A DNA stretch of 64,000 nt from contig JAPOOG010000064.1 in the NCBI GenBank assembly GCA_026713545.1, forward strand, positions 62,001-126,000, read 5' to 3'. The notes beneath the pieces were generated by a model. That model searched no databases, was not told the origin of the DNA, and saw only the letters and a list, made by a program, of their open reading frames with translations. Below are positions 18,229 through 28,400 of the stretch, piece after piece. This DNA comes from Bryobacterales bacterium. GTDB lineage: Bacteria; Acidobacteriota; Terriglobia; Bryobacterales; UBA6623. The translations under genes and the position numbers were made by a program. Numbering within the stretch: the first letter of the stretch is position 1; the number at the start of each line of letters is the position of its first letter.

Positions 18229-19575
18229 CTAGGTATTCAGCAAGCCCGCCAGCGGCCCCGTGCTGTCCGCAAACCGCTCCACCGGCGCCCCGAAAGCGTC
18301 AAGCATCGAAACATATAGATTCGACAACGGGTGATCATTCCCGTAGACCAGGTGCCGGCCCGTGTCGACCCGTCCTCCTCCACGGCCGCCGAGCAGGATC
18401 GGCAGCTTGTGCGGATCATGCTTGTGACCGTCGCTCAAGGCCGAGGCGAACAGAATCATCGAGTTGTCGAGTACGCTCGATTCGCCCTCTTGCATCGAGG
18501 CCAGACGTCGCAGCAGGTAAGCGTACTGCTCAACATGCCAGCGATTGATGATCTTGTACTGACTCAGTTTGGTCTCTTCACTCGCGTGATGCGAGAGGTC
18601 GTGATGGCCGGCGTCGACGCCGTCGAGGAACCGGAAGCTCACGTTGCTGACCGCATTCCCGAACATGAACGTACTGATGCGCGTCGTGTCCGTCTGGAAA
18701 GCGAGCGCAATCATGTCGAGCATCAGGCGAACATGCTCCAGGTGACTCGACGGCCGGTCCGTCGGCGCCGCTTCGAGATCGATCGGCACGCGTGGTTCCC
18801 AGGAGTCGCGTCCGGGATCGTCCGCGCGTTTCAGCCGTTTCTCCAGGGAACGCATGACGGACAGGTACTCGTCGAGCCGCGCTTGATCTTCCTTGCCCAC
18901 CCGGCGACGCAAGCGCTTGGCGTCGCCCAGAACGCGGTCCAGGAGGAGCGAGTCCAGCTTGGCCTCGTCGGTTCCCGAGCCATGTGCAGCCCGGAACAAC
19001 CGCTCATACACAGCCTTAGGATTCAACTCGCGCGCCAGCGGTGTTGCCGGACTGCTCCAGGAAATGTGCGAGCCGTAGACCCGCGTATAACCGACCACAG
19101 CGTCATTGCCGACCGCGACAGGCGTGATGCCGAGCTCCAGCGACGGCAAAGGCGTCGAGTGACCGGCTTGCCTGGCCGCTACCTGGTCCACCGAAATGCC
19201 GTTGCGGATATCCGCGCCCTGAGTCTTCTTGATACGAGTGGAAGTCAGAATCGCTGCTTCCTTGACGTAATGCCCGTCGCCGTCCTTCGACTGCTCGTTC
19301 CACAGGTTACTGAGCACGACTACTTCGCGTTTCAGATCGGCGATCGGTTCGAGTGATGGAGTCAAGTCGTAGTCACGTCCGGGGCACTCGGGGGTCCAGG
19401 TCAGCGGAAAAGCCCCGTTCGGCATGTAGAGCGCCGCCATCCGTACCGGGTTCTTCGGCGGCGCCGCTCGGCCGACCGCCGGCGTCATCGCCTCCAGCCA
19501 CGGCAAGCCGACGGCCGCCCCCGCTCCGCGCAGCAGTGTGCGGCGCGAGATCGGCTTGGTGCGGATCAGGTTCAT
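18229..19575 (-). CDS. Tat-exported DUF1552 protein
   Basis: 448 residues. An N-terminal twin-arginine signal ('ISRRTLLRGAGAAVG') is followed by the DUF1552 fold: 'RMAALYMPNGAFPLTW', 'LSNLWN', 'GISVDQVAA', 'YTRVYGSHISW', 'DSLLLDRVLGDAKRLRRRVG', and 'LPILLGGRGGGRVDTGRHLVY' near the end. This alkaline-phosphatase-superfamily-like family is always found with the heme-containing DUF1587/1592 proteins. Here its ATG overlaps the stop of that partner (ATGA, 19572-19575), so the two are coupled. Biochemical role is not established. Confidence 0.88.
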   Translation of the reverse strand: MNLIRTKPISRRTLLRGAGAAVGLPWLEAMTPAVGRAAPPKNPVRMAALYMPNGAFPLTWTPECPGRDYDLTPSLEPIADLKREVVVLSNLWNEQSKDGDGHYVKEAAILTSTRIKKTQGADIRNGISVDQVAARQAGHSTPLPSLELGITPVAVGNDAVVGYTRVYGSHISWSSPATPLARELNPKAVYERLFRAAHGSGTDEAKLDSLLLDRVLGDAKRLRRRVGKEDQARLDEYLSVMRSLEKRLKRADDPGRDSWEPRVPIDLEAAPTDRPSSHLEHVRLMLDMIALAFQTDTTRISTFMFGNAVSNVSFRFLDGVDAGHHDLSHHASEETKLSQYKIINRWHVEQYAYLLRRLASMQEGESSVLDNSMILFASALSDGHKHDPHKLPILLGGRGGGRVDTGRHLVYGNDHPLSNLYVSMLDAFGAPVERFADSTGPLAGLLNT

Positions 19576-21479
19576 CGTTGCTCCTCCGCTTCGGCGGACT
19601 CCAGGAACGGCGCGCTCAGCACAATCTCCCGCACCAGCGCCCAGGCTCGATCATCGGCTTCCCGAACGCGATCGACAATCGTCTCCACCGCACAGGCGTC
19701 GGCCGGGGCCAGACCGCGACCTATAGCATACCCCAACATTCTCTTCGTCAGGTTGCGAATAAAGAATTCAGAACGGTCCTGCAGCGCCTGCTTCAGCCCC
19801 ACCGGACCTTCGATCCTCGTCCCGTCCGTCAACTCGCTCGATGCATCAATCGGCTCGCCTGCGTCCTCTTCCCGCCAACGTCCCACCACGTCGTAGTTCT
19901 CGAGTGTGAAACCCCAAGGGTCGATCCGCTGGTGGCAGCTCGCGCACACAGCTTTCGCGCTGTGCTGCGTCAACAGGTCTCTTATCGACCTCGGCGCATC
20001 ACTCTCTTGCTCGTCATCCAGTTCCGGCACGTCAGGAGGAGGGGGCGGCGGTGGCGTGCCCAAGATCGAGTCCAGAATCCAAGCCCCTCGCAAGACCGCG
20101 CTCGTCCTGTACGGATGCGACGACACCGCCAGCACCGCCGGCATGCTCAGCAATCCGCCCCGATGCGAGCCCTCCGGCAAACGTATCCACTCGGGATTCT
20201 TCGTCGTCTTGCGCTCCGTCTCGACCGCAAAGTGCTTCGCCAAAGCCATCGTCAGAATCGTGTGTTCCGAATCCAGGAAGTTCAGCAGCGACAGGTTCTC
20301 GCGAAAAACGTATTGAAAGAAGAAAACCGGCTGCAGCAGGATATCCGAGTGGAGTTCCTCGTTGGTCGCGTATTCGGGGAACAACTCGGGGTCGGGGCCA
20401 TGCGCGCCCTCCAACTCTCGCGTTCGCAGCCATTGCTCGACGAACCGGTCGGCAAACTCCAGCGCCCGCGGGTCGCGAAGCATGCGCGGCACGAGTTTCC
20501 GCAGCACTTCCGGGTCGTCCATCTTCCCCGCCGCCGCCACATCGAACAGAAATTCGTCCGGCATGCTGCCCCAAAGGAAGTAGGAAAATTTCGACGCAAG
20601 CTCGTACTGCCGCAGTTCCGGGTCGTCTCCCGCCGACTCAACGTGAAAGAGAAACCGCGGCGAGACCAGCACGCTGCGCAGAGCAAAAAGGATCGCCGGT
20701 TCGAAGTCATGCCCCTGCTTGCGCGCTGCACGAAAGAGACTGACGTATCCGTCTACGGTTTCGGGGTCAACCGGCCTCCGGAACGCCCTCGGTAGAAACG
20801 CCTGAAGGATCTTCTCGGCCGCTTCCTGATCGCCGATCCCCGGGCCGGGCTCGGCAACGAAAATCTTGTGACGCGACTTGTGTTCCTTCGACGCTGCGTC
20901 GAGCACCGACTTTGCAATCTCCAGGTACTTCTCCGAGTGCAACGGTGACAGAAACAACGTTTCGGCCGCGTTGTCAAAACCCTCGCCACCCGGGCCATCC
21001 AGCGGCAACTCTGAGCTGAAGTCAAGCTGCAAATCGAACAGATCGCGCACCGTGGCTGCATATTCGTGCCGGTTCAAGCGCCGGATCAAGCTCGGAGGCG
21101 GTGGAAGGTCGGCGGCGCAAGCCTGGCTCCTCCAGGTCGACTTCACCCAATCGAGAAACGACTCGCGCTCGTCGAGGTTCGGAACCGGTGCGCCTTTCGG
21201 CGGCATCTCGTTGTTCGAGACACGCGCTGCAAGCCGCGTCCAACTGTCGGAACTTATCCGAAACGACTCGATCGTATCGAGGCCCTCGACGCGGAACCTG
21301 GCCTCAGCCGATTCTCCCTGATGACACGCCTGGCAGTAGTTGCTCAGGAACTCTCGGGCATGGGTCAGTGAGTATGGATCCGCAACGGTATCGACCGCCG
21401 GCATCAGACCGGTGAAGACTAAAAACAAAACCATTCGGCAACCAACGGCCGGTCGAAACAACAATCGGTCCACAGACAC
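19572..21479 (-). CDS. DUF1587/DUF1592/DUF1588/DUF1585 multi-domain cytochrome-like protein
   Basis: 635 residues from a GTG at 21479 (no clear ribosome site; an ATG at residue 16 is possible). A hydrophobic export signal precedes a heme-binding CQACH at 49-53. Next come the planctomycete-type domains in order: 'LNRHEYAATVRDLF' (DUF1587), 'AFRRPVDPETVDGYV' and 'FLFHVES' (DUF1592), 'HRGGLLSMPAVLAVSSHPYRTS' (DUF1588) with a second heme motif CASCH near residue 510, and 'LTKRMLGYAIGR' (DUF1585). Secreted c-type heme proteins of this kind are abundant in Planctomycetota, Verrucomicrobiota and Acidobacteriota. Coupled to the DUF1552 gene. Confidence 0.88.
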   Translation of the reverse strand: MSVDRLLFRPAVGCRMVLFLVFTGLMPAVDTVADPYSLTHAREFLSNYCQACHQGESAEARFRVEGLDTIESFRISSDSWTRLAARVSNNEMPPKGAPVPNLDERESFLDWVKSTWRSQACAADLPPPPSLIRRLNRHEYAATVRDLFDLQLDFSSELPLDGPGGEGFDNAAETLFLSPLHSEKYLEIAKSVLDAASKEHKSRHKIFVAEPGPGIGDQEAAEKILQAFLPRAFRRPVDPETVDGYVSLFRAARKQGHDFEPAILFALRSVLVSPRFLFHVESAGDDPELRQYELASKFSYFLWGSMPDEFLFDVAAAGKMDDPEVLRKLVPRMLRDPRALEFADRFVEQWLRTRELEGAHGPDPELFPEYATNEELHSDILLQPVFFFQYVFRENLSLLNFLDSEHTILTMALAKHFAVETERKTTKNPEWIRLPEGSHRGGLLSMPAVLAVSSHPYRTSAVLRGAWILDSILGTPPPPPPPDVPELDDEQESDAPRSIRDLLTQHSAKAVCASCHQRIDPWGFTLENYDVVGRWREEDAGEPIDASSELTDGTRIEGPVGLKQALQDRSEFFIRNLTKRMLGYAIGRGLAPADACAVETIVDRVREADDRAWALVREIVLSAPFLESAEAEEQR

Positions 21480-21584
21480 GCTGCGTTTTATTCTAATCAG
21501 GCGAAGGGCGCGGTCACGGCTGCGTAGGGACAGACAGCCGCCCTTCGCCGTCTGCGCATAGTAGACTGTACCGTTCCACCTACC

Positions 21585-22361
21585 ATGCCTGCCCTACCGC
21601 TGCAAGTCGATCTCAGGGGCCGAGCCGTTCTGGTGACAGGCGGAGCCACCGGCATCGGCCGGGCGATCTGCCTGGGGATGGCCCGCTGCGGAGCATCGGT
21701 CGTCGTCGGTTACCACACGAGCGGCAAAGCGGCGGAAGAGCTGGCCGCTACGATCAAAGAGCGGGGCGGAACCGCAACCGCTGTGCAGGCGGACGTGACG
21801 AACGAGGCCGAAGTGCAGGGTTTGGTCTCGGCCGTGAAAGACCGTTTCGGACGGCTGGACATTCTGGTAGCCAACGCCGGCGGGCCGACGGCACAGAGCC
21901 CGACGGTGGAGTTAACGGCGGAACAATGGGACAACGGGTTGGCCGTCAATTGCAGGTCCGTCTTCCTGTGCGTAAAGCATGCCATCGGGGTGTTAGAGAA
22001 TGACACCGGACGGATCGTAGTGAACTCGTCGATCAGCGCCCGCACGGGAGGCGGCGCGGGGAACCTCAGCTATGCGGCCTCGAAAGCCGCCGTCAGCAAC
22101 ATGGTGCGCCAATGGGCCCGGGAACTCGCCGGACGCAGAATCACCGTGAATGCCATCGCCCCAGGTGTAATCCGCACCCGGATCCATGAGCGCTGGACAC
22201 CGCCCGAGACGTACCGCAAGATCGTTCAGGAGCAGATCCCGTTGCGCCGCGATGGCCTTCCCGAAGACTGTGTCGGTGCGGTGTTGCTGCTCGCCAGCGA
22301 CGATGGAAGCTATATCACGGGTCAGGTCATCGAGATTAACGGCGGTTTGCTAATGCCATAG
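21585..22361 (+). CDS. SDR-family oxidoreductase, FabG-like
   Basis: 258 residues, classical short-chain dehydrogenase. 'VTGGATGIGRAI' binds the NAD(P) cofactor, 'ILVANAGG' stabilises it, the catalytic set is Ser ('VNSSISA') and 'YAASK', and the C-terminus ends with the usual 'YITGQVIEINGGLLMP'. The specific substrate (3-oxoacyl-ACP, sugar or sugar acid) cannot be told. An MFS carrier follows after 17 bp on the same strand, which favours a catabolic dehydrogenase working on the imported compound. Confidence 0.92.
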   Translation: MPALPLQVDLRGRAVLVTGGATGIGRAICLGMARCGASVVVGYHTSGKAAEELAATIKERGGTATAVQADVTNEAEVQGLVSAVKDRFGRLDILVANAGGPTAQSPTVELTAEQWDNGLAVNCRSVFLCVKHAIGVLENDTGRIVVNSSISARTGGGAGNLSYAASKAAVSNMVRQWARELAGRRITVNAIAPGVIRTRIHERWTPPETYRKIVQEQIPLRRDGLPEDCVGAVLLLASDDGSYITGQVIEINGGLLMP

Positions 22362-22378
22362 CGTCCCCGCCATGTTTC

Positions 22379-23794
22379 GTGGCCCACAACCGCGGGCCGA
22401 GACATCCGCAATTGTCCAATAACCTGCAAGACGCATCGACTTCGACCTTTCCTGTCATCGCGCCGGAGGGCCGTCCTACCGCGATTCGTCACTTCATGCT
22501 GGCCGCGGTGGCGCTGGCGGCTTCGAGCGCCTACTTGACGCGCCACTGCATTGTGGTCGCGAATACAACGATTCAGAGCGAACTCCAATTCACTACAGAG
22601 CAGATGGGGTGGATCCTGGCCGTGTTCAACATCGGCTACTTCGCTTTTCAGGTGCCGGGCGGAGCATTGGCCAACCGCTTCGGAACGCGCGCGACACTTC
22701 CCGCATTGAGCGTGCTGTGGTCGATGCTGGCGGCCTGGACCGGTTCCGTTTCGAGTTACATCCCGATGCTGCTCTCGCGAGCTACCTTCGGGGCCGCGCA
22801 GGCAGGTCTCGTGCCCAACACGGCCAAGGTCATCAACGATTGGATTCCCGTGCAACGAAGAGGCTCCAGCGGCGCGACGATCGGGGCGGCCATGTCGATT
22901 GGCGCCGTGATCACGATGGGCCTCACGGCCATGCTGCTGGAGCATGCTCATTGGCGCACGGTGTATTACCTGTATTCGCTCGTCGGGATCGCATGGGCCG
23001 GCGGCTACTTCGCTATCTCGAGGGAAAAGCCGTCTGATCATCCCTGGGTGAACCCGCAGGAGCGCGCACTGATCGAGGCCGGCAGGGACGAGTCCACGGG
23101 TGATGACGGAACAAAGACACCGGTCCGGCTCACGGCCGCAGTCGCTCGCGCCATGGCGACCTCGATCAACATGTGGGCCATCTGTGGCCAAGCGGTCTTC
23201 CGGTCGGCCGGTTACGTCTTGTTCGTCAGTTGGTTCCCCGCGTTTCTCGAGAAAGGTTACGGAGTCACTCGGCAGGACTCGGGCTTGATGAACATGTCCC
23301 CGCTGCTGGCGACCATCCTGGGAACGATGACGGGTGGTTTCATCGTGGACTGGCTGCTGAACCGCACTCGGTCGAAGCGGATCAGCCGTTGTGGGATAGC
23401 CGTGGCGGGACTGGGTCTGTGCGGGTTGTTCAGCCTGTTCGCGTCTCTGACTTCCACGCCCGGACAGCTCGTGACGGCCATTGCCATCGCGGCCCTTTGC
23501 TCAGGCCTCGCCTACGCATCAACCTGGGCTGCCGTGATGGACATGGCTGGAGACCAGACACCCATCGTGATCGGCGTCAACAACATGGCGAGCACGCTGG
23601 GCGCGTTCGTGATGCCGGCGGCGCTCGGCTATCTGATCGGGGACATCGAACGCTCCGGCGGCGATTGGAACCAAGTGATTTATCTGTTCGCTGGAGTCCA
23701 CTTTGCGGGCTCATTGTGTTGGTTGGCGATCCGGCCGGATGTGCCGCTGGCCGGAACAGCGCAGGGGGTTCCAGCAGAGACCGGCAACCGCTGA
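22379..23794 (+). CDS. MFS transporter of the anion:cation symporter type
   Basis: 471 residues from a GTG. About twelve membrane helices, with 'VPGGALANRFGTR' between helices 2 and 3 (the MFS signature loop) and 'LVPNTAKVINDWIPVQRRG' after helix 4, which is typical of the ACS group that imports hexuronates, glucarate and similar organic anions with protons or sodium. The first 38 residues are hydrophilic. It is likely in an operon with the SDR gene. The substrate is inferred only to class level. Confidence 0.9.
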   Translation: MAHNRGPRHPQLSNNLQDASTSTFPVIAPEGRPTAIRHFMLAAVALAASSAYLTRHCIVVANTTIQSELQFTTEQMGWILAVFNIGYFAFQVPGGALANRFGTRATLPALSVLWSMLAAWTGSVSSYIPMLLSRATFGAAQAGLVPNTAKVINDWIPVQRRGSSGATIGAAMSIGAVITMGLTAMLLEHAHWRTVYYLYSLVGIAWAGGYFAISREKPSDHPWVNPQERALIEAGRDESTGDDGTKTPVRLTAAVARAMATSINMWAICGQAVFRSAGYVLFVSWFPAFLEKGYGVTRQDSGLMNMSPLLATILGTMTGGFIVDWLLNRTRSKRISRCGIAVAGLGLCGLFSLFASLTSTPGQLVTAIAIAALCSGLAYASTWAAVMDMAGDQTPIVIGVNNMASTLGAFVMPAALGYLIGDIERSGGDWNQVIYLFAGVHFAGSLCWLAIRPDVPLAGTAQGVPAETGNR

Positions 23795-23864
23795 AGCCGC
23801 CGAGAGAACTTCGCGACCGAGACTACAGAGCCGGCAGCCAGCCGCTCTCGAGAACGGCGTAACG

Positions 23865-25367
23865 CTAAGCGATGATGGCTTCGATGGGTTTGCCGTAGTC
23901 GATCGCGAGGCGCTGTTGGCCAGGGACATCCAGTCTTTGGGGATCGAGGCCCAGTTGATGCAGTGCGGTGGCGTGGATGTCCGTTACATAGTGCCGGTCT
24001 TGCGCGGCGTGGAAACCGAGTTCATCGGTGGCGCCGTTGACGATGCCGCCTTTGATGCCGCCTCCGGCCATCCAGCAGGAGAAGCCGAAGGGGTGATGGT
24101 CGCGTCCTTCTCGTTCGCCTTCTACACCTGGGGTGCGGCCGAACTCGGTTCCCCAGACCACGAGAGTCTCATCGAGAAGGCCGCGTGACTTGAGGTCCTT
24201 CAAAAGGCCGGCGATGGGCTTGTCGGCTTGGCGCGAATTCCTGGAATGGTTCTCTTTCAGGTCAGCGTGAGCGTCCCATCCGCCGCCGCCGGTATCGTGA
24301 TAGCCGTGGAAGCACTGCACGAAGCGGCAGCCGCGTTCGACCAAACGGCGCGACGTGAGCAGGATCTGCCCCCAGTAGTCGGTCGGTTTCTCGCCGATGC
24401 CGTAGAGCTTGCGCGTTGCCGCCGATTCTTCCGAGAACTGGAAGAGTTCGGGGACCGACGCCTGCATGCGGAAGGCCATCTCGTAAGACTTGATGCGAGC
24501 CCTGAGCGCCGGATCGTCAGGGTATTGCACGCCCTCTATGTGGTTGAGTTTCCGGAGGAGTTCGAATTCGGCGGCCTGCTCCTCACGGTAGACGTCCCCG
24601 GGACGCCCGAAGGGCAACGGGTCGTCAGGATCGACGTTCAGCGTGACACCGTTGTGCTCGGGGCCAAGGTAGTCGCCTCCCACGGCCGCAGGGCCGCCCA
24701 GTTGCGGCGGGACTCCTCCGCCGAGGACAACGAATTGCGGCAAATTCTCGTTCAACGTGCCGAGCCCGTAGTGCACCCAGGATCCGATTGACGGGAAGTA
24801 ACCCTGGAAGATGTGCCGGCCCGTGTGGAACTGAAGCTGGGCGGCATGGTCGTTGTCGGTTGTCCACATCGAGCGGATAACGGCGATGTCGTCGATCACG
24901 TCACCCAGGTGCGGCCACCAGTCGCTGACTTCGATGCCGCTTTGGCCGCGCTTTTTGAACCCGACCTGCATGGGGAAGATCTTCTTCATCATCTTGCGGG
25001 TGGCGGCGGTGAACTCTACGACGTTGTCCTTGAGGTTCGGAGACTCGAGGACGCCGGCATGCGGCGTTTCGTCAATGGTCTTGCCGGCGTATTTGTTCAG
25101 CTCGGGCTTGGGGTCGAAACTTTCGAGATGACTGGTGCCGCCCTGCATGAAGAGCCAGATGACACTCTTGGCCTTCGGGGCAAAGTGCGGCAGGCCGTCG
25201 GGCGGCGTCCACACAGCAGGCTCGTGGGTAGCGGCGCGCACGATGCCGTCGCGGTGGAGCATGGCGCCGAGGGCGAGGCCGGTGAAGCCCATGCCGAGGT
25301 CGGCCAGGAACGCGCGGCGTGGAACGCGCCGGCAGTTGCATGCGGCGGAGACGGACGGCTGTTTCAT
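23865..25367 (-). CDS. Tat-exported DUF1501 protein
   Basis: 500 residues; ATG preceded by AGGAG at 7 nt. A twin-arginine signal ('PRRAFLADLGMGFTGLALG') leads to the DUF1501 domain: 'SVIWLFMQGGTSHLESFDPKPELNKYAG', 'VAVIRSMWT'-like strand, 'IGSWVHYGLGT', 'FVVLGGGVPPQLGGP', 'LVVWGTEFGRTPGVEG' and 'DHHPFGFSCWMAGGG'. The fold is related to alkaline phosphatases and sulfatases, and some metal-ligand-like residues are visible, but no member has a settled activity. It follows the PSD1 cytochrome gene after 73 bp, as in many related genomes. Confidence 0.9.
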   Translation of the reverse strand: MKQPSVSAACNCRRVPRRAFLADLGMGFTGLALGAMLHRDGIVRAATHEPAVWTPPDGLPHFAPKAKSVIWLFMQGGTSHLESFDPKPELNKYAGKTIDETPHAGVLESPNLKDNVVEFTAATRKMMKKIFPMQVGFKKRGQSGIEVSDWWPHLGDVIDDIAVIRSMWTTDNDHAAQLQFHTGRHIFQGYFPSIGSWVHYGLGTLNENLPQFVVLGGGVPPQLGGPAAVGGDYLGPEHNGVTLNVDPDDPLPFGRPGDVYREEQAAEFELLRKLNHIEGVQYPDDPALRARIKSYEMAFRMQASVPELFQFSEESAATRKLYGIGEKPTDYWGQILLTSRRLVERGCRFVQCFHGYHDTGGGGWDAHADLKENHSRNSRQADKPIAGLLKDLKSRGLLDETLVVWGTEFGRTPGVEGEREGRDHHPFGFSCWMAGGGIKGGIVNGATDELGFHAAQDRHYVTDIHATALHQLGLDPQRLDVPGQQRLAIDYGKPIEAIIA

Positions 25368-25440
25368 CGCGAGGCTCCTGTTATCGATCGGATGGGCAAT
25401 CCGGCCGGGCCGGAGGCCGCCTTCAGATCCGGTTGCGGTT

Positions 25441-28400
25441 TTATCTTAGCACCAGAAATTCGTTCTTATTCAGTAGTACGTGGACCAGGTTTTCCTTGGC
25501 TCGGGTTCCGGGATCGGTTGCCGGCGGGACTTCGGGCTTGTCGGCGGCCTGGAATGCAGTAAGTTGTTTCGACTTCTGAAAAAGAGAGCTCTGCCCGGCC
25601 AGGAACTCGGCGCTCATCGTTCGCTCGACTTTGGACGGCGGGCGAGACAGAATTTGTTCGAAAGCAGCATCAATGAACGGCTCCGCGGCTTTGGGCTCCG
25701 ATGCGTCGATCAGCTTGGCTGTGAGAAGGCGGGCCATGGTGAGGCTGAGCTTGCTGTTCGAAAGGGCCAGGGCCTGTTGCGGCACAATGCTTTCATACCG
25801 CTCGTAGCACTCGGCGGCGTTGCCTCCATCAAAGAGGGTGAGGAAGAGCATCTGCGAATTGGGGGTGTGGGTGAAGTAGAGACTACGGCGCCGTGAAGTT
25901 TCGCCCATGGTTTCGTCGAGCTCGGGTCCGCCCATCTTCGTGTCGAGTTCGCCGGCGACGTGCAGGAGACTGTCGCGAACGGTTTCCGCTTCCATGCGGC
26001 GGGGATTCATCCGCCAGTACCAGAGATTCCCGGCGTCGACAGCCAGGTTCGGGTGGTCGACATCGCGCGCGCTCGAACGCATGCGATAGGTATTGCTGGT
26101 AACCATGAGGCGGTGCAGCGCTTTCATGCTCCAGCCGCTTTCGACAAACTTGACAGCCAGCCAGTCGAGCAGCTCCGGATGGGTGGGCGGTTTTCCGTTA
26201 AGCCCGAAGTTGGCCACCGTCGGCACGAGCGGCGCGCCGAAGTGACGCATCCAGACGTGGTTGACGGCGACGCGCGCGGTCAGCGGATTGTCCGGGTCGG
26301 TGATCCAACGGGCGAGAGCGGTGCGCCGGCCGGTGCTTTGTTTCGGATACATCTTGCCGAGCGGCGTGTACTCCTTGGAGGCTTGAGCAAGTGCGTCCTG
26401 GGCTTGAGCGAGGCGCTTGGCGGCAGCCGCAACTTTCTTTTCCCGGGCCGAGCGGGCATCGTCATCGGCAGGCTGCGGCGAGCGCAGCACTTCGTCCAGG
26501 CGCTGTTGAGCGTCAAGCAGTTCCACACGCCCCTTGAGCAGATGGGCGTGGCGTTCGGCGTCAAGCGCCCTTTTGGCGAGGTCTTCCGAATCGGGGGCAG
26601 GCGGCGAGGCGTACTTGGCTCTCTCAGCCGCGATGCGGGCCGCCAAGGCGGGCAGGTTGGCGCGAGTCCAGTCGAGTTTTCTCTCTGCAACCCTGACGGC
26701 ATCCTCGGCGTGGCTCAGCGTGACCGCGGGGTCTTCGGACGGCATCTGATCGATCCACTTGGCGATCGTTTCGATCTTTCCGTCCGACAGAGGCGACTGA
26801 CGATAGGGCATGCGCGGTTTGATCTCGCCGGTCATGGACTTGACGAGCGGGCTTTCGGCGCCCTTGCCGGGGATGACAACCGGTCCACTGAGGATGCCTC
26901 CGGCAAAGATCGCGTCGGGTGAGGTGAGATTCAGGCCGCTCTTGGCCACCCGACTACTGTGGCACGAGGTGCAATGGGTTTCGAGAATCGGCTTGACATC
27001 CCGTTTGAAGTCAACCTTTTCGGCCTCGGGAATCTCTACGGCTTCCTCCACGACGCCTTGCGAGGCTTGCCGCCGGGCTTCTTCAACCTCCCGCCTCGCC
27101 TTCGCGAGCGCGGCTTCGGCACGGGAGATGTCAGATCGCGCCTCGGAGAGAAGGTCGTCATGGATCGCCGGCCGGAGGTCGGGGTAGTACGATTCCAACG
27201 GCAGATCGACCGCCTGGATCTCAATGGGATTCGAGGCGCTAGCGAGAATCTCCGGGATGCCCGGGTCCAGAGGGTTTTCCTTGTCGGGGTTGTTCTCGTC
27301 GCCTCCGATGAAGCGGTAGGTCTTCTCGAAGATACCCGGGTAGAAGGGCACCGTGGTCCTGGGCGGCCGCGGTTTTGCATCGTAGACTCGCGGCAGACCG
27401 TCTTTCTCGAGGTTCGGTTCGCCCCTGATCCGGTCGGTTCTGACATCGTGGGGCTCGAAGAAGGCGCGTAGCTTGTAATACTCCTCGTGAGCGATCGGAT
27501 CGAACTTGTGATCGTGGCAACGAGCACACTTCATGGTCACGCCGAGGAAGCCGGCGGCCGTGTATTCCACGGTGTCGCGAACCCAGACATTGCGATTGAA
27601 CACGAACCAGTTGCGGACGAGATAGCCGGTGGCGCGAAGAGCATCGCTATCGGTCGGCGCGATCTCGTCGGCCGCGAGCATCTCCTGGATCATGCGGTCG
27701 TAGGGCTTGTCTTTGTTCAGCGACTCGATGATCCAATCGCGCCAATGCCATAGGTACGGCTGGCTGTTGCGTATATCGCCCGCTGAGCGGCGTCCGTACC
27801 AGTCGCTGTAGCGCCAGATGTCCATCCAGTGGCGGCCCCAGCGCTCACCGTACCGGGGGCTGTCGAGCAAGTCGTCGACCAGCAGCTCATAAGCATTCGG
27901 GCGCGTGTCGTTCCGGAACTCTTTGACCTGCTCCGCAGTCGGCGGCAAGCCGAGCAAGTCGAGATAGAGCCGGCGGACGAGCACGTTCCTGTCCGCTACG
28001 GGCAACGGCTCGAGGCCGTGCTTGTCGTGCTCGGCGGCGATGAAGGCGTCGATTGGATTCCTGACCCATTTCGCATTGAGCACTTCTGGGACAGGGTTCT
28101 TGACCGGATTCTGATACGCCCAGTGGTCGCTGCCGTGGGAGAAAGCCTTTTCGCTCAGTTCGCCGGGAAGCACGAGAGCCGCGGTGTAGGGAGCTTCGGC
28201 ATTGATCCAGGCTTCGAGTTTCGCGATGTCGGAATCGGGCAGCTTGCCGGACTGATAGGGCATACCCGGTTCGTGCTCGTGACGAATTTTCTTGCTCAAC
28301 AGGCTGGCGGCGGCATTGCTGGGGATCACGACATCCTGATGTTCGTCGCTGCCGCGCAGCAGCTTTTCACGAGTCGAAATATCGAGTCCGGCCTGTTTGA